DNA from: Chromatiales bacterium
Lineage (GTDB): Bacteria; Pseudomonadota; Gammaproteobacteria; Chromatiales; Chromatiaceae
Assembly (NCBI GenBank): GCA_022360595.1
Contig: JAKSCN010000516.1
Coordinates: forward strand, 1 to 11,171
DNA: 11,171 bases
Direction of reading: 5' to 3'
The translations under genes and the position numbers were made by a program. The stretch's first letter is position 1, and each line of letters begins with the position of its first letter. The notes under the pieces are model-generated. The model ran no database searches, was not told where the DNA came from, and worked only from the letters and a program-made list of their open reading frames with translations. Positions 5,681 through 10,517 of the stretch are shown piece after piece.

Positions 5681-6868
5681 TTAATCGATTAGTTGTTGTG
5701 CGATCAACTCGATTGGATGCTGGATGCTGGTAGTCAATCCAGCAGCGTGGGTGCCGGCGCGTAAATGCATGGCACAGCCGGTGTTTGAGGTGGCGATTAT
5801 ATCCGGTTGCTGCTCTTTTATGCTCTGAATGAAAGGTTCGCGCAGCCGGTCGGCGAGATCTGGCTGGCTCAGCATAAAGCTGCCGGCGGCACCGCAGCAG
5901 TCGTTGAGTGGGAGTGGTATGACAGTCAGTTCAGGGATGAGTGCCAATAGCTGGCCTGGGCTGTCTGCGGCGCCCACAACATTTTTTAATGTGCAAGGTG
6001 TATGCAGTAGTACGGTTTGGTCTAGTGGCCTGAGCTGCTGTGGGGTAATTGCCTGGTGTTGAATCAGGAAGTCACTAATGTCCATCACCGGGTGCGGCAG
6101 CGGGGTTCCAATTTGGTCGTACTCCTGCAATTGTGCGCCACATCCACTGACGCAGTTTATGATCGCTTCGACCTCTAGTGAGTTGAAGGCCTTCCGATTA
6201 TTTTGGCCGAGCTGTTTGGCCCTGGCGGTATCGCCGTTGTGCAGATGAATAGCACCGCAACAGCCTTGTTGATCGGGGATCATGACCTGATAGCCGCAAT
6301 GTTCTAATACACGGATGCTGGCTTCTATAATCTGCTGGTCGACCAGATTGCTTACACACCCGGTAAAAAAGGCGATGGCGCCTTTCGGGGCAGAGGTGGT
6401 GCGTGGCTTGATGGGAGGGGTGATTTGATCAGGTAACCGATCATCCATGCGCCGAAGCTGCTTGCTGCCCAAGCGTCTCACCAACGGGCGCAACGGTGAA
6501 TCAAGGTAGTGTTTGAGTAGTGAGCTGGTCGCGCGCTTATAAGATAGTGTTGAGATCAGCAGGTTGCTGATTTTTGTTGAGAGATTTTGCGCTTGATAGG
6601 TGCGAATCCCATCGATCAGTTTGCCGTATTTGACTCCAGAGGGGCAGGCGGCCTCGCAGGCACGGCAGCTTAAGCATCTGTCAAGATGAAACTGGGCGTC
6701 GGCGATATCGAGTTGATCGTTCGCCACGGCCTGGATTAAAGCGATTCGTCCACGTGGTGAGTCGCTCTCATCTTGCGTTAGTTTATAGGTAGGGCAATGC
6801 GGTAAGCAGAGGCCGCATTTGACGCAACGATCGGCTTCCTGGGATATCTCTGTCTGCTTCACAAGCAT
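5681..6868 (-). CDS. glcF: Glycolate oxidase iron-sulfur subunit GlcF-like (Fe-S)-binding oxidoreductase
   Basis: 395-residue iron-sulfur protein of the GlcF/LutA/heterodisulfide-reductase family. Two ferredoxin-type 4Fe-4S motifs: Cys15-xx-Cys18-xx-Cys21-xxx-Cys25 followed by Pro, and Cys65-xx-Cys68-xx-Cys71-xxx-Cys75 followed by Pro. Two cysteine-rich CCG domains follow, with QGCCGAIHLHNGD (201-213) and LNDCCGAAGSF (321-331), each preceded by its GC or PC motif (171 and 292). In glycolate oxidase GlcF transfers electrons from the FAD subunits GlcD/GlcE to the membrane quinone pool, producing glyoxylate. No glcD or glcE is adjacent: rplM lies upstream and coq7 downstream, so the flavoprotein partner must be elsewhere or differ. 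Start ATG 6868 has no Shine-Dalgarno, but the N-terminus is right for the family. The exact substrate is an inference. Confidence 0.88.
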   Translation of the reverse strand: MLVKQTEISQEADRCVKCGLCLPHCPTYKLTQDESDSPRGRIALIQAVANDQLDIADAQFHLDRCLSCRACEAACPSGVKYGKLIDGIRTYQAQNLSTKISNLLISTLSYKRATSSLLKHYLDSPLRPLVRRLGSKQLRRMDDRLPDQITPPIKPRTTSAPKGAIAFFTGCVSNLVDQQIIEASIRVLEHCGYQVMIPDQQGCCGAIHLHNGDTARAKQLGQNNRKAFNSLEVEAIINCVSGCGAQLQEYDQIGTPLPHPVMDISDFLIQHQAITPQQLRPLDQTVLLHTPCTLKNVVGAADSPGQLLALIPELTVIPLPLNDCCGAAGSFMLSQPDLADRLREPFIQSIKEQQPDIIATSNTGCAMHLRAGTHAAGLTTSIQHPIELIAQQLID

Positions 6869-6916
6869 TGAGGCTGTTCGGGTAAAGCGGCGATTTTACT
6901 CTCTTCTGCGGGCTAA

Positions 6917-6944
6917 ATGAAAGGCGTGCTAGTAGTGTTGACAA
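6917..6944 (-). promoter_or_regulatory. Possible glcF-coq7 promoter
   Basis: On the minus strand: TTGTCA (6944-6939), a 16-base spacer, TTTCAT (6922-6917). The -35 overlaps, antiparallel, the TTGACA assigned to the small-RNA promoter on the other strand, so the two could compete. Modest match. Confidence 0.3.
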
Positions 6945-6966
6945 GAAAGTTAAAATATTAGAGAAT
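6938..6966 (+). promoter_or_regulatory. Promoter of the candidate small RNA
   Basis: A perfect -35 box TTGACA (6938-6943), a 17-base spacer and GAGAAT (6961-6966; four of six). It points toward rplM but a strong terminator stands between, about 75 bases downstream, so its transcript would be short. Confidence 0.45.
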
Positions 6967-6972
6967 TTTAAT

Positions 6973-7069
6973 ACTGAGTGGTTTTGAGCATTCAGTACTC
7001 CTCCATCCTCCTTTGGTGGTTTTGAATACTTTATAATTAAGGCTCGGCATCTGCCGGGCCTATTTTTTT
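6973..7069 (+). ncRNA. Candidate small RNA of about 95 nt with anti-Shine-Dalgarno-like segment
   Basis: Bounded by the TTGACA promoter and the terminator ending at 7069; the 5' end is approximate. An 11-bp imperfect hairpin (6970-6980 with 6989-6999; one mismatch, one G-U, 8-base loop) sits at or just around the predicted 5' end. Next comes a C-rich stretch, CTCCTCC (6998-7004) and CCTCCTTT (7007-7014), the latter like the 16S rRNA tail that pairs with ribosome binding sites. An A/U-rich stretch and the terminator stem follow. The layout (5' stem, C-rich seed, 3' terminator) resembles sRNAs that block translation starts, but the C-rich part can also pair weakly with GGTGG at 7015-7019. No family recognised. 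No coding sequence of credible length lies on this strand. Confidence 0.4.
7041..7069 (+). terminator. Strong intrinsic terminator upstream of rplM
   Basis: GGCTCGGC (7041-7048) pairs with GCCGGGCC (7053-7060), eight pairs including one G-U, closing an ATCT loop, followed by seven T (7063-7069). No protein gene on the plus strand lies directly upstream, so it either ends the candidate small RNA or shields rplM from antisense read-through of coq7-glcF. Confidence 0.75.
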
Positions 7070-7090
7070 GCACTCAAATTAAATCAGTAC

Positions 7091-7119
7091 TTGCCATAAG
7101 CTAGAGAGTTCGGTAACAT
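7091..7119 (+). promoter_or_regulatory. Promoter of rplM-rpsI
   Basis: TTGCCA (7091-7096, five of six), a 17-base spacer and TAACAT (7114-7119). The bases right after the -10 are CGCGC, a GC-rich discriminator typical of ribosomal promoters subject to ppGpp (stringent) control. Start near 7126 gives a leader of about 45 bases. Confidence 0.6.
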
Positions 7120-7132
7120 TCGCGCTCTTTTT

Positions 7133-7163
7133 TCAAGCGATTTAACTTGAGACTCCGTTGGAG
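7133..7163 (+). promoter_or_regulatory. rplM leader with tandem hairpins covering the ribosome binding site
   Basis: TCAAG (7133-7137) pairs with CTTGA (7146-7150), and CTCC (7153-7156) pairs with GGAG (7160-7163), the Shine-Dalgarno of rplM. The site is thus partly sequestered. In E. coli the rplM-rpsI operon is repressed by L13 acting on its leader; a comparable mechanism here is inference, and the second stem is short. Confidence 0.4.
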
Positions 7164-7171
7164 CTAATCGA

Positions 7172-7600
7172 ATGACAACCGTAAGTGCAAAACCCGCTGA
7201 GGTTCGCCGCGACTGGTACCTGATTGACGCTGAGGACAAGACCCTTGGGCGTCTGGCCAGCGAAATCGCCCACCGTTTGCGCGGGAAGCATAAACCTGAA
7301 TACACGCCGCACGTGGATACTGGCGACTACATCGTTGTGGTTAACGCCGAAAAAATCCGTGTGACCGGTAACAAGATGAAAGACAAGATATACCACCATC
7401 ACACAGGCTACATCGGCAACCTGAAGTCCATCAGCCTGGAAAAGCTGCTGGCCAAGGCGCCCGAGCGTGTGCTGGAAGGTGCGGTCAAAGGTATGTTGCC
7501 CAAGAATCCTCTGGGCCGTGCAATGTTCAAAAAGCTGAAAGTGTACGCTGGCGCTGAGCATCAGCATCAGGCGCAGCAGCCTCAGCCACTGGATATCTGA
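7172..7600 (+). CDS. rplM: 50S ribosomal protein L13
   Basis: 142 residues, the normal length. L13 binds 23S rRNA early in assembly of the large subunit. Family motifs: RRDWYLIDAEDKTLGRLAS near the N-terminus (12-30), RGKHKPEYTPHVDTGDYIVV (37-56), then the central YHHHTGYIGNLKS (74-86) and MLPKNPLGRAMFKKLKVYAGAEHQH (108-132). The C-terminal tail is Gln/Pro-rich as usual in gammaproteobacteria. GGAG eight bases before the ATG gives the start. First gene of the rplM-rpsI operon, with 22 bases to rpsI. Confidence 0.98.
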   Translation: MTTVSAKPAEVRRDWYLIDAEDKTLGRLASEIAHRLRGKHKPEYTPHVDTGDYIVVVNAEKIRVTGNKMKDKIYHHHTGYIGNLKSISLEKLLAKAPERVLEGAVKGMLPKNPLGRAMFKKLKVYAGAEHQHQAQQPQPLDI

Positions 7601-7622
7601 ATACCCTAATCGGAATAGTAAA

Positions 7623-8015
7623 ATGGCAGAAACCACTAATTATGCTACCGGAAGACGTAAAAGCTCCTCTGCTCGCGTCTATCTGAGCTCTGGAAACGGC
7701 GAGATCCTCGTCAACAACCGCCCGTTGGATCAGTACTTCGGTCGTGAAACTGCGCGTATGGTTGTTCGCCAGCCATTAGAGATCGCCGAGCTGTTGGATA
7801 AGGTTGACATTAAAGTCAACGTCAACGGTGGCGGTACTACCGGCCAGGCTGGTGCGATTCGCCACGGTATTGCACGTGCACTGGCGCAGTACGACGAAAG
7901 CCTGCATTCAGTCATGCGTCGCGCCGGTCTGTTGACCCGTGATGCGCGTGCTGTAGAGCGTAAGAAAGTGGGGCTACATAAAGCCCGTAAGCGTCCTCAG
8001 TACTCAAAGCGTTAA
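7623..8015 (+). CDS. rpsI: 30S ribosomal protein S9
   Basis: 130 residues, the usual length. S9 lies in the head of the small subunit, and its C-terminal SKR tail reaches the P-site tRNA anticodon; that tail (KRPQYSKR) is intact. Other family motifs: ATGRRKSSSARVYL at the N-terminus, the GGGTTGQAGAIRHGIARAL segment in the middle, and LTRDARAVERKKVGLHKARK near the end. A weak GGAA precedes the ATG; translation is probably coupled to rplM. No terminator is visible between its stop and the tRNA gene 70 bases on. Confidence 0.98.
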   Translation: MAETTNYATGRRKSSSARVYLSSGNGEILVNNRPLDQYFGRETARMVVRQPLEIAELLDKVDIKVNVNGGGTTGQAGAIRHGIARALAQYDESLHSVMRRAGLLTRDARAVERKKVGLHKARKRPQYSKR

Positions 8016-8085
8016 TTGTTATCCGAGTCGGCTTGCGCTGTTGTTGCGGTCGGCGTTTCTGGAGAGACTCTCTTCAGCGGATGTT

Positions 8086-8159
8086 TGGGGATTCGTCTAA
8101 TGGCAGGACAGCGGACTCTGACTCCGTATGTGGAGGTTCGAATCCTCCATCCCCAGCCA
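8086..8159 (+). tRNA. tRNA-Gln (anticodon CTG)
   Basis: 74-base cloverleaf with encoded CCA (8157-8159). Acceptor TGGGGAT (8086-8092) pairs fully with ATCCCCA (8149-8155); D stem GTC/GAC; anticodon stem GCGGA/TCCGT (one G-T) with loop CTCTGAC giving anticodon CTG at 8118-8120, reading CAG; T stem GGAGG/CCTCC with TTCGAAT loop. Acceptor and T arms resemble E. coli tRNA-Gln. Confidence 0.96.
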
Positions 8160-8164
8160 ATATT

Positions 8165-8190
8165 AAAGCCCGCCTAGTGCGGGCTTTTTT
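8165..8190 (+). terminator. Intrinsic terminator after tRNA-Gln
   Basis: AAAGCCCGC (8165-8173) pairs with GCGGGCTTT (8179-8187) around a 5-base loop, with a T-run 8185-8190. Five bases after the tRNA, it ends the tRNA transcript and, if co-transcribed, the rplM-rpsI-tRNA unit. Confidence 0.88.
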
Positions 8191-8468
8191 ATTCCTGTCC
8201 TGTAATGGGTTTCATGTGATATTGCATTGATCAATGCGGTAGTAGCATTAAACGGCTACAGAATTTTCCCCGCTGGAAGCGCCCCCCTCTTTTCGCAGGC
8301 CCCTGTGTTCTGGATGCTACATACTTTAATTATTGGGGTTCTACTTGGTGTTTTTTTGCCAATATTTGTAGGTGATGATCCACTGACGTATGTTGTCTGA
8401 GCGATAGGATAAAATTGCCATATCAACAAAAATCTAGAAATTATCTTTAACTTGATGAATAATAGGTG
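8191..8468. other. Gene-free AT-rich stretch between the tRNA terminator and porin control region
   Basis: No credible open reading frame on either strand. It holds a 14-bp palindrome (8224-8237), a small hairpin GTAGC/GCTAC (8242-8246 with 8255-8259), a C6 run (8282-8287) and nested short inverted repeats CTAC/GTAG and TTGG/CCAA (8341-8371). A weak promoter-like pair TTGATG (8452-8457) and TATACG (8475-8480) with 17-base spacing ends the stretch. Confidence 0.5.
8224..8237. repeat. Perfect 14-bp palindrome
   Basis: GCATTGATCAATGC is fully self-complementary with a central GATC. It lies 34 bases past the tRNA terminator and about 390 bases before the porin start. Could be a protein-binding site; nothing in its surroundings identifies the protein. 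Confidence 0.4.
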
Positions 8469-8516
8469 AAAACATATACGGGCTGTCTGCAGGCAAATGT
8501 TTCGTGTATGTTTTTT
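8469..8516 (+). terminator. Terminator-like hairpin upstream of the porin gene
   Basis: AAACATATACG (8470-8480) can pair with CGTGTATGTTT (8503-8513; one G-U), enclosing a 22-base loop, and T bases continue to 8516. The stem is AU-rich, so weak. It lies before the main porin promoter; it could attenuate a transcript from further upstream. Confidence 0.3.
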
Positions 8517-8566
8517 GCAACAAGTTTATTTTTTGTGGCTTTTTTTCAAAAAAATGTTGCAAAAAC
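8511..8566. repeat. Long-spaced inverted repeat overlapping the porin -35 box
   Basis: TTTTTGCAACA (8512-8522) and TGTTGCAAAAA (8555-8565) are perfect 11-base arms 32 bases apart (about four helical turns centre to centre). Between them lies T7-C-A7 (8540-8554). The right arm contains the TTGCAA proposed as porin -35. Looks like paired binding sites or a bent-DNA control element; which protein binds is unknown. Confidence 0.45.
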
Positions 8567-8585
8567 ACATTATGACGGCTAATAT
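8557..8585 (+). promoter_or_regulatory. Main porin promoter
   Basis: TTGCAA (8557-8562), a 17-base spacer and TAATAT (8580-8585). Start near 8592 gives a leader of about 38 bases. The -35 overlaps the right arm of the long-spaced inverted repeat, suggesting regulation. Confidence 0.5.
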
Positions 8586-8629
8586 CCGTTTTGCATTGCG
8601 TAATTTCTCTGAAACAGCGGGAGTTCTAA

Positions 8630-9556
8630 ATGAACAAGAAGCTTCTTACTATTGCTATCGCAGCCGCTATGGTTGCTCCAATGGCTGCTAGTGCAGACAC
8701 CACTCTGTACGGTCGTATCAATAACTCTGTCGTTCACACCGATGTTGATGATGGTGACGATACTTGGGACGTAGAGGACAACGCTTCACGTCTGGGCGTT
8801 AAAGGTTCTGAAGATCTGGGTAACGGCCTGAAAGCTGTTTACCAGCTCGAATGGCACGTTGAAACTGCAGATGGTCATGGTACTGGTCCTGCGAGCATGC
8901 CTAATAATCGTTTAGGCTACGTCGGTCTGGCTGGTGGCTTCGGTACCGTCGCTGTTGGTCGTCAATGGACCCCTTACTACAAAACTGTAGATAAAACTGA
9001 TATTTTCCAGCTGCCTCGCACTAACGATGTGTACCTCGGTGAAACCCGTGTTGGTGATGCGTTGGCTTACGTTAGCCCTAACTTCAATGGGCTAACCGCG
9101 AGTGTTGCACTTGTTATCTCTGAGAATGAGTTGGATATGGGTGACGATAACGTCGATATCTATAACATCTCTCTGGACTATGCTAATGGTCCTTTCAGCG
9201 TTGGCGCTTCTTACCTGGGTTTTGAGGATGCTTCTGATAGAACCCTGTGGGGTATTGCGGGTAAGTATAAAGCGGATAACTTCGCTATCATCGCTCAGTA
9301 CGAAGACGTAGATACCGATGTTGGCGACGATGATGCGTGGGCAATAGCAGCTGAAGCATATTTTGGTAATAATACAGTTCGTGTTAAATACGGCGAGACT
9401 GACTCTGACGTTGAAGAAATAATTCTGGGTGTACAGCACAGCTTCTCTAAGCGTACTCGTATTTTTGCTGAGTATGACATGACCGAAAATGATCCTAGTG
9501 ATGCATTCGACCGAGATACTGACCGCTTTGGTGTTGGTATCCGTCACGACTTCTAA
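8630..9556 (+). CDS. Gram-negative outer-membrane porin
   Basis: 308-residue general porin (porin_4/OmpC-like superfamily), expected to form a 16-strand beta-barrel trimer passing small solutes. Signal peptide MNKKLLTIAIAAAMVAPMAASA with cleavage after residue 22; the mature protein opens with DTTLYGRI and continues with SRLGVKGSEDLGNGLKAVYQ (53-72), both typical of the family. Alternating hydrophobic strands run to the end, with the C-terminal FGVGIRHDF finishing in the Phe needed for recognition by the BAM complex. The loops are strikingly acidic (for example DVDDGDDTWDVEDN, 38-51), hinting at cation preference or a saline habitat; this is inference. GGGAG six bases before the ATG. Own promoter and own terminator, so monocistronic and probably strongly expressed. 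Confidence 0.93.
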   Translation: MNKKLLTIAIAAAMVAPMAASADTTLYGRINNSVVHTDVDDGDDTWDVEDNASRLGVKGSEDLGNGLKAVYQLEWHVETADGHGTGPASMPNNRLGYVGLAGGFGTVAVGRQWTPYYKTVDKTDIFQLPRTNDVYLGETRVGDALAYVSPNFNGLTASVALVISENELDMGDDNVDIYNISLDYANGPFSVGASYLGFEDASDRTLWGIAGKYKADNFAIIAQYEDVDTDVGDDDAWAIAAEAYFGNNTVRVKYGETDSDVEEIILGVQHSFSKRTRIFAEYDMTENDPSDAFDRDTDRFGVGIRHDF

Positions 9557-9574
9557 TTTCGTTTAAACGAAATT
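9555..9574. repeat. Perfect 20-bp palindrome overlapping the porin stop codon
   Basis: Ten-base arms meet at the centre GTTTAAAC with no unpaired base; it begins with the last two bases of the TAA stop. In RNA it would form a stem just before the terminator and could protect the porin mRNA 3' end. AU-rich with no spacer, so the RNA stem would lose the central pairs to the loop. Confidence 0.6.
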
Positions 9575-9581
9575 GAGTTGT

Positions 9582-9611
9582 AAAAAACGGAGTCTTTGGA
9601 CTCCGTTTTTT
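9582..9611 (+). terminator. Intrinsic terminator of the porin gene
   Basis: CGGAGTC (9588-9594) and GACTCCG (9599-9605) pair around TTTG, flanked by six A and six T, giving a perfect 13-bp stem with a T-run. The A-tract means it could also act for minus-strand transcripts. Confidence 0.92.
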
Positions 9612-9676
9612 GTGTGCGATAATCCGATTTTTAGTGTTTGCAGAAATGCTTAAAGTTATCCAGGTGTATACCCATT

Positions 9677-9714
9677 AAAAAGGCCAGATCACGTGAATAA
9701 TGTTCTGGCCTTTT
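9677..9714 (-). terminator. Intrinsic terminator of rpiA
   Basis: AAAAGGCCAGA (9678-9688) pairs perfectly with TCTGGCCTTTT (9704-9714) across a 15-base loop. On the minus strand it lies 24 bases past the rpiA stop and ends in five U. Symmetrical enough to stop plus-strand read-through too. Confidence 0.85.
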
Positions 9715-9737
9715 CGCTTATAGGGATATTTGGCTAT

Positions 9738-10394
9738 CTATTCAATAGTTTGGATGCCATCTACACTGGCCAGCAGTAGAGTGTCTGCTGGGCGGATAGC
9801 AAAAATGCCTGTAGTCACTACGCCGGCAATAGTATTAATTTCTTGCTCAAGTTTGACGGGTTCCATGATTCTGAGATTGTGAACATCCAGAATGATATTG
9901 CCATTGTCAGTGATGAAGTTCTCTCGCCATACCGGTGTTCCCCCCAGTTTTACCAGTTGACGTGCGACATGGCTGCGGGCCATGGGGATCACTTCTACTG
10001 GTAACGGGAAATCGCCGAGTACATCCACCAGTTTGCTTGAGTCGGCAATGCAGATAAATTTCTTGCTGGCGCCAGCAATAATCTTCTCTCGGGTCAGTGC
10101 GCCGCCACCTCCTTTGATCAGTTGAAGATTGCGGTTTGATTCGTCTGCTCCATCAACATAGATATCCAGCTCACCGGCCGCATTGAGATCAAGTACAGGA
10201 ATGCCGTAAGACTTTAGGCGTTCAGTAGAGGCTTCAGAGCTGGAGACAGTAGCCTCGATTTTGCTTTTGATTTTTGCCAGAAAATCGATGAAGTGATTTA
10301 CCGTTGAGCCGGTTCCCACGCCAATGATTCTACTGTTTCCGATATAGTCTATAGCGGCCTCGGCGGCCTTCATTTTCAGTTGATCCTGATCCAT
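9738..10394 (-). CDS. rpiA: Ribose-5-phosphate isomerase A
   Basis: Interconverts ribose 5-phosphate and ribulose 5-phosphate in the non-oxidative pentose phosphate pathway (cytosolic). 218 residues, against 219 in E. coli. Visible: the phosphate-binding GVGTGST (25-31), Asp81 and Asp84 in DGADE (81-85), Lys94 in KGGGGAL (94-100), the catalytic base Glu103 and Lys121, all at the same numbering as in E. coli RpiA. The start at 10394 is set by AGGAGC seven bases upstream and by alignment; an upstream in-frame extension to 10487 runs through the promoter and is not expected to be translated. Divergent from ilvA. Confidence 0.97.
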   Translation of the reverse strand: MDQDQLKMKAAEAAIDYIGNSRIIGVGTGSTVNHFIDFLAKIKSKIEATVSSSEASTERLKSYGIPVLDLNAAGELDIYVDGADESNRNLQLIKGGGGALTREKIIAGASKKFICIADSSKLVDVLGDFPLPVEVIPMARSHVARQLVKLGGTPVWRENFITDNGNIILDVHNLRIMEPVKLEQEINTIAGVVTTGIFAIRPADTLLLASVDGIQTIE

Positions 10395-10427
10395 AAAAGG
10401 GCTCCTACCAATAATCTTTATTAATGT

Positions 10428-10456
10428 ATGATAGCTTTGCCATAAGAGTATGTCAT
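10428..10456 (-). promoter_or_regulatory. Promoter of rpiA
   Basis: On the minus strand: ATGACA (10456-10451, five of six), a 17-base spacer, TATCAT (10433-10428, five of six). Start near 10421, leader about 27 bases. One of the better promoter matches in the window. Confidence 0.6.
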
Positions 10457-10484
10457 TGCAGCCCTGTTTATAGGGGTATGGAAT
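10456..10484 (+). promoter_or_regulatory. Possible promoter of ilvA
   Basis: TTGCAG (10456-10461), a 17-base spacer, TGGAAT (10479-10484; four of six). It abuts the rpiA -35 back to back. Modest match. Confidence 0.3.
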
Positions 10485-10517
10485 CAAGCAAAATCGATCA
10501 TCAACAGGGGTTGCTGT

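Noticed and set aside
5655..5690. TAGT-rich short direct repeats between coq7 and glcF
   Set aside because: Only a few imperfect 4-6 base units; no sign of a tandem array or mobile-element end.
7032..7037. Perfect TATAAT on the plus strand
   Set aside because: No acceptable -35 at 16-18 bases, and the terminator begins four bases later, so any transcript would be aborted at once.
6783..7073. 96-codon minus-strand frame overlapping the start of glcF
   Set aside because: Runs through the terminator and small-RNA region and overlaps glcF in another frame; composition is not protein-like.
8033..8230. 65-codon plus-strand frame over the tRNA
   Set aside because: Contains the whole tRNA-Gln gene and its terminator, so cannot be a real protein gene.
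8216..8238. CRP-like TGTGA near 8216 and FNR-like TTGAT within the 14-bp palindrome
   Set aside because: CRP right half absent, and the FNR half-sites have no 4-base spacer.
9092..9547. 151-codon minus-strand frame antisense to the porin
   Set aside because: Shadow frame produced by the porin's codon use; no start signal or recognisable domain.
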